Below are positions 21,516 through 26,737 of a stretch of DNA of 33,765 nucleotides, one piece after another. Both the position numbers and the translations under genes were made by a program. This DNA is from a virus. Every line of letters begins with the position of its first letter. Within the stretch, counting starts at the first letter, position 1. Under the pieces are notes generated by a model, which saw only the letters and a program-made list of their open reading frames with translations, was not told the DNA's origin and did not search any database. Where the stretch lies: IMG/VR virus record IMGVR_UViG_3300042923_000605, positions 1 through 33,765 of that record, one strand, 5' to 3'.

Positions 21516-21745
21516 GACCAGTCCTCCAGGTAGTCCGGGTCGACCGGTGCGATAGGGGCACGCTCATTCACAGAACGTTCCTCCGCGACCCAGTCAGCGA
21601 ACGCCAACACGACCCCGATAGCAGCGATCAGCCACCACCCGTTCGGTGCCCACAACTCGGGGTCCGTGTTCGCCCACGTGAGGAACGAACCGACAGCACC
21701 AGCGAGGAGGAACCCGACCGCGGCAACCGCAATCACAGCGCGCAT
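21512..21745 (-). CDS. 77-aa membrane protein
   Basis: ATG 21745 shares its A with the Xis gene stop, and GGAGG precedes it. Two hydrophobic segments (about 3-24 and 38-52), then a charged tail. Its neighbour is a lipoprotein, so the two may act together at the membrane. Function unknown. Confidence 0.7.
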   Translation of the reverse strand: MRAVIAVAAVGFLLAGAVGSFLTWANTDPELWAPNGWWLIAAIGVVLAFADWVAEERSVNERAPIAPVDPDYLEDWS

Positions 21746-21939
21746 CACGCCACCTCCTCGGAACCGCCGGCAACGATCGCTTCAACCGACTCACGCCGAT
21801 ACCGCACCATCCGCCCGATCTTGATGAACTCCGGGCCGATCTTCTGCCACCGCCACTTCGCGAGGGTCTGAACCTCCACGCGGAAGATGGCAGCGACTTC
21901 CTGCGGGGTGAGCAGGTCGGTGGGGTTGATGTCGTTCAT
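21745..21939 (-). CDS. xis: Excisionase (MerR-like HTH)
   Basis: 64 aa. LLTPQEVAAIFRVEVQTLAKWRWQKIGPEFIKIGRMVRYRRESVEAI is the winged-helix layout of excisionases and related MerR-type binders. It would direct the tyrosine integrase towards excision and often binds attP. It lies directly after the Cro-like gene in the lytic leftward operon, so it is made when the lytic promoter is active, as expected for Xis. Confidence 0.82.
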   Translation of the reverse strand: MNDINPTDLLTPQEVAAIFRVEVQTLAKWRWQKIGPEFIKIGRMVRYRRESVEAIVAGGSEEVA

Positions 21940-22142
21940 GACGCCACCACCTCTGCGAGCTCGACGTTGAGCGCGGACGTGATAGCGAACACGTTGACCG
22001 CCGTGAGTCGCGACGGCTCGTAGATCAGTTGGGCGCGTAGCGTCGAGTACGCGATCCCTGAGTCGCGGGAGAGCTGCCGGAGGCCACCGTTGGCCTTTGC
22101 CATCTGGAGCAGCCGGTCAGCGAGCGCTTCTGTGTTGGTCAT
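21936..22142 (-). CDS. Cro-like HTH regulator
   Basis: 68 aa from ATG 22142. GGLRQLSRDSGIAYSTLRAQLIYEPSRLT is a helix-turn-helix; the rest packs as a small XRE/Cro-type fold. It is the first gene of the leftward early operon, divergent from the probable repressor. The ATG sits 7 bases after a -10 box, so the mRNA should be leaderless. Its probable task is to shut off the repressor promoter, or both promoters, through the AGCAAGA palindromes. Confidence 0.78.
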   Translation of the reverse strand: MTNTEALADRLLQMAKANGGLRQLSRDSGIAYSTLRAQLIYEPSRLTAVNVFAITSALNVELAEVVAS

Positions 22143-22145
22143 GCA

Positions 22146-22178
22146 AGCAAGAGTATTGCTCGCGGAGGCAAGATTCAA
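22146..22178 (-). promoter_or_regulatory. Leftward early promoter (leaderless) with overlapping operator
   Basis: On the minus strand, TTGAAT (22173-22178) and TACTCT (22150-22155) are 17 bases apart. The ATG at 22142 lies at the expected transcription start. The palindrome AGCAA-GAGTA-TTGCT (22146-22160) covers the -10 box, so a repressor bound there would block the promoter. Confidence 0.6.
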
Positions 22179-22227
22179 GCATTTGATACATGAGGATTGT
22201 TACAAACTTTGCCCGGGAGGCGTTGAG

Positions 22228-22247
22228 TCTTGCTACAAAGAGCAAGA
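22228..22247. promoter_or_regulatory. Operator: TCTTGCT-ACAAAG-AGCAAGA
   Basis: Perfect 7-bp arms (22228-22234 and 22241-22247). It shares the AGCAA/TTGCT core with the palindrome over the leftward promoter, and further single GCAAGA or CTTGC copies occur between them (for example 22168-22173). It is the best operator candidate in the window. Confidence 0.6.
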
Positions 22248-22255
22248 TCCTTGGC

Positions 22256-22285
22256 TTGCGTGGGACCGATACAGAGCCGTATCGT
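22256..22285 (+). promoter_or_regulatory. Rightward repressor promoter (leaderless)
   Basis: TTGCGT (22256-22261) and TATCGT (22280-22285) with an 18-base spacer. The repressor ATG at 22293 begins 8 bases after the -10 box, placing it at the transcription start. It mirrors the leftward promoter. Confidence 0.5.
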
Positions 22286-22292
22286 TCTCGGC

Positions 22293-22553
22293 ATGGGAAC
22301 AACGCCCGACGACAACGCCAGGGCCATGAGCGATCAACTCATTGCTGAGATCAGCGCCAGCGAGTATCGCAGTGTGCGCAAAGTGGCGGCGGCTCTCAAC
22401 CGGGACTACACCACCGTGTACAGGTGGGTGACGAACAAGCAGCCGATCCGCATGGACGTCCTCTTCGACATCCTCGCCCTGCTCGAGATTGAGCCTGGCG
22501 TCTTCTTCACGCGAGCTCAGGAACGCGCTGAGACAGCACACCCCACGGATTGA
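22293..22553 (+). CDS. Probable immunity repressor (XRE-type HTH)
   Basis: 86 aa. EYRSVRKVAAALNRDYTTVYRWVTNKQPIRMDVLFDILALLEI forms an XRE/CI-like helix-turn-helix domain with helices 2 and 3 clearly placed. There is no long C-terminal dimerisation or cleavage domain, so SOS-dependent self-cleavage is unlikely, as for many small actinophage repressors. The start ATG 22293 is leaderless; ATG 22326 is a possible internal start. It is divergent from the Cro-like/Xis operon and on the strand of the integrase, the usual position of a repressor. Its 3' end overlaps a convergent small gene. Confidence 0.75.
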   Translation: MGTTPDDNARAMSDQLIAEISASEYRSVRKVAAALNRDYTTVYRWVTNKQPIRMDVLFDILALLEIEPGVFFTRAQERAETAHPTD

Positions 22554-22677
22554 GTCCGAGCGTTTCGCACGCTTCGGCTACCTCATCGAAGGTGGGGCAG
22601 TCGCGCCCGATCTTCATGAACGGGCATACCTGCTCGCACGCGGAACCCCCACCGCAGATTTTTGCGTCGGCAAACAT
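22507..22677 (-). CDS. 56-aa Cys-rich protein convergent with and overlapping the repressor
   Basis: ATG 22677 with GGGGGG upstream; the stop lies inside the repressor gene, giving a 47-base antisense overlap. The protein has five Cys (8, 14, 18, 27, 37) in ICGGGSACEQVCPFMKIGRDC and a helical C-terminal half (EVAEACETLGLNPWGVLSQ), with GC-rich third codon positions. It could bind zinc or an iron-sulphur cluster. Transcription of it towards the repressor would make antisense RNA to the repressor 3' end. Function unknown. Confidence 0.6.
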   Translation of the reverse strand: MFADAKICGGGSACEQVCPFMKIGRDCPTFDEVAEACETLGLNPWGVLSQRVPELA

Positions 22678-22988
22678 AGATTCCCCCCGGAAGAGACACG
22701 GTCCTCTCTGCCGAGGCTATGCACCCTGGGTAGTGCCGGCGGAGGTCCTATTGGGCATCGTAGGTGACGGTGACGACATCGGCGACCGCCCGTGTCCGCC
22801 TTAAGGATGACAAGGTGTTCGTTTTCAGGCTAGTTTTTGATAACGATCTGATAACTGCCTAGCCAACATTCATTACTTCGCCCCGATGTCTGTTAATGCG
22901 TCGGAAGTTGTAGCGCTTCCCGCTACGTTTTGGTATAAGCTGTAGCAATGATCGCAACGATTACCGAATCAACCGTCTCCCCGTCGCG
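22678..22988. other. 311-base regulatory gap before the integrase operon
   Basis: No gene seen. TGATAAC occurs twice (22838-22844, 22849-22855, one helical turn apart) inside an inverted repeat GGCTAG (22828-22833) / CTAGCC (22859-22864). GTAGCG/CGCTAC (22910-22926) forms a 6-bp stem followed by GTTTT. A TATAAG box at 22934-22939 could serve the integrase operon, though no -35 box is well placed. The TGATAAC pair is a candidate site for Xis, integrase or a regulator. Confidence 0.5.
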
Positions 22989-23207
22989 ATGAGCGCTACA
23001 GTCGGGGGCGTGCCCCAGAAGCGAGGACTCATCAGCGACGCCGACCAGGCCCGCATCCGCACGGCCCTTCGTCAACGCGACGAATGGGAGGCAGCTCTCC
23101 GAGAGTCCGTCGTGGAGGCAGCGCGCCACGGAGCATCGGTGCGCGAGCTCGCAGCATTCACGGGGCTGTCCACCAACACGATCAGCCGCTGGAAACGCGG
23201 CGACTAG
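22989..23207 (+). CDS. 72-aa HTH protein upstream of the integrase
   Basis: Helical N-terminal half (DADQARIRTALRQRDEWEAALRESVVEAARHG) followed by SVRELAAFTGLSTNTISRWKRGD, a clear helix-turn-helix at the C-terminus. It lies 9 bases before the integrase gene and the integrase ribosome site AGGAG abuts its stop, so the two are co-transcribed. It may control integrase expression or assist recombination directionality; the sequence alone does not decide. Confidence 0.75.
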   Translation: MSATVGGVPQKRGLISDADQARIRTALRQRDEWEAALRESVVEAARHGASVRELAAFTGLSTNTISRWKRGD

Positions 23208-23216
23208 GAGCGCGCA

Positions 23217-24380
23217 ATGCCCAGGCCACCACTGCCCCTCGAGACGTGGGGGGAGATTCGGGACTTCACCCACAACGGCAAGCCCGCAGCAAGCGCCTAC
23301 TACCGGGACAGCGATGGGCAGCGCCGCCGGATGATGCGGACGGGGAAGACAAAGACTGCCGCCAGGAACAACCTCACCGCGGCGATCCGGGCACGTATCG
23401 GCGTCAGTGACGACGACGAACTCCTCACCCCCGACACAACACTGCGGGTGCTCTCGCAACAGTGGTACGCGGAGAAGGCGTCCGAGGGCATGAAGCAGGG
23501 AACCCTACGAACCTACAAGGTGTCGCTGGACTCGCACATCATCCCGGAGATCGGCGAAGTGCGACTGTTCGAGGCCACAGTGCCCCGCATAGACCGATAC
23601 CTAAAGGCCCTAACGCGATCGTCCGGGCCGGGAACAGCGACGACCGCGCGCGTGGTACTGAAGGGCATGTTCGGGCTTGCAGTACGGCACGGGGCGATGA
23701 AAGCTAACCCCGTTGCTTCCACAGCCGCCGTGACCGTGAAGCGCGCCCGCCCGGTAGCGCCCGACAAGGCGCAGGTGGTAGGCATCCGGTCCCGGTTTCA
23801 CGAGTGGGACAACATGCTCGACGGCAGAGGGAACCCCAAGGCGACGCAGATCCTCGACGCGTGCGACTTCCTGACCGGAACCGGAATCCGCACGGGCGAA
23901 CTGCTGGCGTTGAAGTGGGCCGACCTGGACCTGCTCGATTGCACCGTGACGATCCGCCGTACGATCGCCGTGGGCGAGGATGGCAGGGCTTTCGTGCAGG
24001 ATCTTCCCAAGACGGACGACTCTGAGCGGACCCTGTTCCTTCCGACTCCCGTCGTGCAGATGCTCGCGAGGCGCCCTAGATACTCCGAGTATGTGTTCCC
24101 GTCCACGACGGGAACGTTCTGGCATCCCGCGAACTTCCGTGCTCGGTGGCGTGAGGCTTTGAAGGGTACGGAGTACGAGGGGACGACGCCCCGCGCGTTC
24201 AGGAAGCTGGTTGCGACGACGTTGCAGCGGGCGCTGGGGTCGCGTGCGGCGGGGGATCAGTTGGGTCATGCGTCGGAGCGGACGACTGAGGCGCATTACA
24301 TTATGCCGACTCGGTTGGGGCCGGTGACGGCGGTGTTGGACGACCTATTCAGCTTACAAATCACAAGGAGCGAACAATGA
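23217..24380 (+). CDS. int: Tyrosine-family site-specific integrase
   Basis: 387 aa. N-terminal arm-binding region (residues 1-70), SAM-like core-binding domain (about 77-175), catalytic domain from about 185. Catalytic residues: R225 in GTGIRTGE, K265 (LPKT) as probable β-hairpin Lys, R329 in RAFRK, H351 in LGH, and nucleophile Y361 in EAHYI. Position 326, usually His in the HxxR box, is Arg here (R326-A-F-R329-K). It integrates the phage at a tRNA gene, consistent with the tRNA-Arg 3' fragment 740 bases downstream. ATG 23217 has AGGAG. Confidence 0.95.
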   Translation: MPRPPLPLETWGEIRDFTHNGKPAASAYYRDSDGQRRRMMRTGKTKTAARNNLTAAIRARIGVSDDDELLTPDTTLRVLSQQWYAEKASEGMKQGTLRTYKVSLDSHIIPEIGEVRLFEATVPRIDRYLKALTRSSGPGTATTARVVLKGMFGLAVRHGAMKANPVASTAAVTVKRARPVAPDKAQVVGIRSRFHEWDNMLDGRGNPKATQILDACDFLTGTGIRTGELLALKWADLDLLDCTVTIRRTIAVGEDGRAFVQDLPKTDDSERTLFLPTPVVQMLARRPRYSEYVFPSTTGTFWHPANFRARWREALKGTEYEGTTPRAFRKLVATTLQRALGSRAAGDQLGHASERTTEAHYIMPTRLGPVTAVLDDLFSLQITRSEQ

Positions 24381-24583
24381 ACGCGATGGACGAGGCACAG
24401 AAAGCGGTGGACGACTACGCCGCCCTTGACCGTGCAATCGGTGAGGTGCTGTTCAACGTGAGCAACTTCCCCCCGGCGGCGCAGTCCCGCCTCCTGGGCC
24501 AGAACATGCGCCCCCTGAACGAGAAACTGGCAGACGCCGTGCTCGCCGCGGGATTCACGCGCGCCGCCGAGGGGAGCGAGTGA
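24377..24583 (+). CDS. 68-aa hypothetical protein coupled to integrase
   Basis: ATG 24377 overlaps the integrase stop (ATGA). A helical soluble protein (AVDDYAALDRAIGEVLFNVSN). No motif recognised. Tight coupling to the integrase suggests expression in lysogeny or during integration. Confidence 0.7.
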   Translation: MNAMDEAQKAVDDYAALDRAIGEVLFNVSNFPPAAQSRLLGQNMRPLNEKLADAVLAAGFTRAAEGSE

Positions 24584-24834
24584 TGAGCGACACCCTGATC
24601 GAGCGAAAGCGCGCCCTGCTGGCGCGAATGTGGGACCGATTCGAAGGCGGCAACCTCAACGCTGACGAATGCCCTCAGTGTGGATGGCACGTATCTTCCC
24701 ACGGACTGAGTTGCTACGGACTGGACTGTCCTGGGGGCGGGTGGTCGCCTGCCGCCCGCGAGGGGCGCCTGCCCAGTCGTCTATCTGGTCGCGACCATGG
24801 CTGGCGAGACAGCCGGAACGAAAGTAGCCACTAA
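24583..24834 (+). CDS. 83-aa protein with zinc-ribbon-like Cys
   Basis: ATG 24583 shares a base with the previous TGA. NADECPQCGWHVSSHGLSCYGLDCPGGGW has four Cys and two His, probably one zinc site. The C-terminal codons run into the first integrase arm-like repeats (24822-24843), so the end of the gene overlaps attP. Unknown function. Confidence 0.68.
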   Translation: MSDTLIERKRALLARMWDRFEGGNLNADECPQCGWHVSSHGLSCYGLDCPGGGWSPAAREGRLPSRLSGRDHGWRDSRNESSH

Positions 24835-24850
24835 GTAGCGACTACGCACG

Positions 24851-24887
24851 AAAAAGGCCCCCGCCGAGCTTTCGCTTGACGGGGGCC
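24851..24887 (-). terminator. Strong hairpin between integrase operon and att
   Basis: GGCCCCCG (24856-24863) pairs perfectly with CGGGGGCC (24880-24887). AAAAA (24851-24855) makes a T run on the minus strand, so termination is best for leftward transcripts, but the stem should also stop the rightward integrase operon. Confidence 0.65.
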
Positions 24888-24914
24888 GATCCCTTACGGG
24901 AGTAGGTAACTTCC

Positions 24915-24957
24915 TGGTGCACCCCCTGGGACTCGAACCCAGAACCCACTGGTAAAG
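24915..24957 (-). other. tRNA 3'-end fragment (Lys-like), minus strand
   Basis: On the minus strand, T-arm CTGGG-TTCGAGT-CCCAG (24926-24942), acceptor 3' strand GGGGTGC (24919-24925), discriminator A and an encoded CCA (24915-24917), with GGGTT as variable region. No 5' half exists: the matching GCACCCC and D-arm are missing upstream. The sequence resembles the 3' half of actinobacterial tRNA-Lys, so it is either an alternative or former attachment core. It is not a functional tRNA as it stands. Confidence 0.7.
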
Positions 24958-25033
24958 GGTGAGAGTTGTCCTGACGTGGATTTTTATTGACTGACCGGAG
25001 GTTTGTAGCGACCGGGCCGCGCTAGCTGGATGA

Positions 25034-25051
25034 ACCGAGATATACCGAGAT
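25034..25051 (+). repeat. ACCGAGAT direct repeat in attP
   Basis: ACCGAGAT at 25034-25041 and 25044-25051, ten bases apart, between the two tRNA fragments. The helical-turn spacing suggests a binding site, possibly for Xis. Confidence 0.5.
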
Positions 25052-25118
25052 TCCGGGGGTTTCCGCCCGGTAGACGGATTGAAAGTAGCGACTAAGTAGC
25101 CACCTATACCCCAGTCCG

Positions 25119-25165
25119 TTGGTTTCCGGTACCAAAGGTCGCAGGTTCGATTCCTGTCGGGGGCA
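25119..25165 (+). other. attP: attP core: 3' 47 nt of tRNA-Arg(CCG)
   Basis: Anticodon stem-loop TTGGT-TTCCGGT-ACCAA with anticodon CCG (25126-25128), variable AGGTC, T-arm GCAGG-TTCGATT-CCTGT (25141-25157), acceptor CGGGGGC (25158-25164) and discriminator A. The D-arm and the 5' acceptor GCCCCCG are absent. On integration such a fragment restores the host tRNA 3' end. Its place downstream of int and beside arm-type repeats makes it the best attP core. Confidence 0.8.
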
Positions 25166-25174
25166 CAACACAGA

Positions 25175-25216
25175 GAGAGGCCCCTTCCCTAGAAAACACT
25201 AAGGAAGGGGCCTCTC
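25175..25216. terminator. 14-bp perfect hairpin just beyond attP
   Basis: GAGAGGCCCCTTCC (25175-25188) pairs with 25203-25216 over a 14-base loop. No T run follows on either side, but the length would stop or strongly pause polymerase and insulate the att region. Confidence 0.6.
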
Positions 25217-25461
25217 AGCATGTACGGGGCGGGGAGCGCGGGCGGGGGTTCGTAAGCCCGGACGTGAGCCGAGGCACCCTACGGTGCACCTTTGATCCTG
25301 TAGCCGCCTGTACAGCACAAGAACGCAGGGGGGTAGCGGTGCGTAACGGTGACCAGTACAGTAGGACCACCATCACATGTCGGTGGGCGCTCGTAGAATG
25401 AGCGAAGGCCCCGCACCTGCGGTAACAGGCCGGGGCACGGTCCAACTAACAGGAGTTGAAC
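25217..25461 (+). promoter_or_regulatory. Promoter and leader of the 25462-25970 genes
   Basis: No gene in this 245-base stretch. TAGAAT at 25393-25398 is a plausible -10 box, without a good -35. The leader then has a GCCCCG/CGGGGC stem (about 25410-25437) before AGGAG and the ATG at 25462. These two genes may be expressed from the prophage independently of the lytic operons. Confidence 0.4.
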
Positions 25462-25758
25462 ATGACTGAGTCTAACGTGAGGGTGGGGACACAGGTCGCC
25501 CTCGACGACGTGAGGGAGCCGAGGTGGCAGTACAGTTACGTCGCGAAGTACGCGGACGGCTCTGGTGTGCGTGAGCGGGTCACGTTCGACACGCTCGCTA
25601 AGGCCGAGACATGGCTCCGCGACAACGCCGATGACGTGACCGCGTGGAACGCAGAGGTGCCCCCGGGGGACGTGCTCGTGGCGGCTGTTGAGCGCCGTCA
25701 GGTGTGGGAGCCGGGCGAATGGGAACCGGTCACCGTCGCCGCTGAGGGGAGTGCGTAA
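25462..25758 (+). CDS. 98-aa hypothetical protein, possibly lysogeny-expressed
   Basis: ATG 25462 with AGGAG six bases upstream. Beta-rich N-terminal half (WQYSYVAKYADGSGVRERVTF) and acidic C-terminal half. No motif recognised. It stands alone on the plus strand between attP and the lysis cassette, with its own promoter region and a strong terminator after the second gene. This is where phages often carry lysogenic-conversion or exclusion genes. Confidence 0.7.
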   Translation: MTESNVRVGTQVALDDVREPRWQYSYVAKYADGSGVRERVTFDTLAKAETWLRDNADDVTAWNAEVPPGDVLVAAVERRQVWEPGEWEPVTVAAEGSA

Positions 25759-25970
25759 TGATCTTCGGAGACTGCCCCTACTGTGGACAGCCGGTATGGT
25801 TCGCGATCCCCGACGACGTGGCACTGCCGGCGCTCGCGAAGGTCGACTGCGAGCATTGTGACTCCCAATTCTGGGAGCGGTTCTCCCGCATCGACCCGCG
25901 CGCCTACCGACTCGATCAGGTGATAGTGGATGAGGACACGGAACGAGTCCTTGAGGTGCGAGAGGCCTGA
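25758..25970 (+). CDS. 70-aa zinc-ribbon protein
   Basis: The ATG overlaps the preceding stop by one base (TAATG). CPYCGQPVWF and CEHCDSQFWE, about 24 residues apart, form a classical four-Cys zinc ribbon; an acidic tail follows. Likely nucleic-acid or protein binding. Coupled to the 98-aa gene upstream. Confidence 0.75.
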   Translation: MIFGDCPYCGQPVWFAIPDDVALPALAKVDCEHCDSQFWERFSRIDPRAYRLDQVIVDEDTERVLEVREA

Positions 25971-25995
25971 TTCCTAGCCCCGGGAACGGCGAAAA

Positions 25996-26033
25996 CGCCC
26001 CGCGTTCCACCAATACAGGTGGAACGCGGGGCG
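25996..26033. terminator. 16-bp bidirectional terminator between convergent operons
   Basis: CGCCCCGCGTTCCACC (25996-26011) pairs perfectly with 26018-26033 around loop AATACA. AAAA lies on the left and TCGTTCTT on the right, so it can end both the rightward 25462-25970 genes and the leftward lysis genes. Confidence 0.8.
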
Positions 26034-26042
26034 CAGTCGTTC

Positions 26043-26120
26043 TTAGAACCAGGACAGGAAGATTCGGAGCCAACCCGGCAGGATCGGGGCGGACACACTG
26101 TTCGTGCGAGCGTGAGGCAT
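26043..26120 (-). CDS. Possible 25-aa peptide after the holin
   Basis: ATG 26120 overlaps the holin stop (TGATG), and the TAA is at 26043, just ahead of the terminator. The peptide is basic and then hydrophobic at its C-terminus (ILPGWLRIFLSWF), so it may insert in or lie along the membrane. Coupling to the holin supports translation. A role in lysis is inferred only from position. Confidence 0.45.
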   Translation of the reverse strand: MPHARTNSVSAPILPGWLRIFLSWF

Positions 26121-26335
26121 CAGACCTCACCGTCCTTGCTGTTGCCGCGGAACGCGACAGAGGTCAGGAGCGACAGAGCCGCGTAGGAACCTGCTAGGGA
26201 AAGAGTCTGCATCCAGTCGACGTCGAGCACACCGACGCCGTCGAGTCCCGCAGTGGCGATGAGGCCCTGCGCGAACGAGGCGATGACACGGTCAGCCGTG
26301 TCGATCCAGAACTGCTTGTTTGCGTACTTCGACAT
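26120..26335 (-). CDS. Holin (r1t-type)
   Basis: 71 aa from ATG 26335 (GGAGG upstream). KQFWIDTADRVIASFAQGLIATAGLDGVGVLDVDWMQTLSLAGSYAALSLLTSVA matches the r1t holin family: a Trp-containing N-terminal helix, a first membrane segment, the GVGVLDVDW turn and a second membrane segment, ending in a charged tail. It permeabilises the membrane so that the lysins reach the cell wall. Located directly after the lysin genes, behind a terminator hairpin at 26353-26374 that could limit its expression. Confidence 0.85.
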   Translation of the reverse strand: MSKYANKQFWIDTADRVIASFAQGLIATAGLDGVGVLDVDWMQTLSLAGSYAALSLLTSVAFRGNSKDGEV

Positions 26336-26352
26336 TCGTCCTCCAATGAGAA

Positions 26353-26374
26353 GAGCCACCCCGCAGGGTGGCTC
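26353..26374 (-). terminator. 9-bp hairpin between membrane protein gene and holin
   Basis: GAGCCACCC (26353-26361) pairs perfectly with GGGTGGCTC (26366-26374) around CGCA. On the minus strand TTCTC follows. It may attenuate transcription into the holin gene and so delay lysis. Confidence 0.65.
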
Positions 26375-26392
26375 GGATAGTTCAGGCGGTGG

Positions 26393-26737
26393 TTACCGCG
26401 GAAGGTTGATAGGCCAGATCGGCCGGGGACGCTCGGGGGTCTCCACGTACCCGCCCCACTCGTGCAGGACGTGAGCGTGGGACCGGTACGCGTCCCGTTC
26501 GTTCTCCAACATCGACACGCGCGACTCGAGCTTCTTCACGTCATCGCGTAGCCCGGTCGCGTACTCGAGCGCGAGTTGGCCGGCGTCGACCTTCGCGTTG
26601 CGTCGGTTCGTAAGCCATGTTCCGAACGCCGTACCTGCCGCCGCACACACAGCCGCACCAACCACGCCTAGCGCGCCCCACGCGGCCACTGGGAGGCCGA
26701 TAACGGCGTCCCAGAACCCCGGGTCTACCGCGGTCAT
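26393..26737 (-). CDS. Membrane-anchored coiled-coil protein of the lysis cassette
   Basis: 114 aa. One or two membrane helices (about 12-45, AAWGALGVVGAAVCAAAGTAFG), then a coiled coil (LALEYATGLRDDVKKLESRVSMLENERDAY), then a Pro-rich tail (PERPRPIWPINLPR). Such proteins lie between lysin and holin in many actinophages, acting as a second holin, a holin regulator or a spanin-like link. ATG 26737 overlaps the lysin stop (ATGA). Confidence 0.7.
   Translation of the reverse strand: MTAVDPGFWDAVIGLPVAAWGALGVVGAAVCAAAGTAFGTWLTNRRNAKVDAGQLALEYATGLRDDVKKLESRVSMLENERDAYRSHAHVLHEWGGYVETPERPRPIWPINLPR

Larger units (their letters stand above)
24822..25104. repeat. Tandem 11-bp arm-type repeats flanking the att core
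   Basis: AAGTAGCCACT (24822-24832) and AAGTAGCGACT (24833-24843) are tandem. The pair recurs as AAGTAGCGACT (25083-25093) and AAGTAGCCACC (25094-25104), with a further half-match TTTGTAGCGACC at 25002-25013. The 11-base spacing equals one helical turn, as in integrase arm sites. Confidence 0.7.

Noticed and set aside
22923-23459. 178-codon minus-strand frame opposite the HTH-integrase start
   Set aside because: Cys/Gly-rich shadow of two clear plus-strand genes with HTH and integrase motifs.
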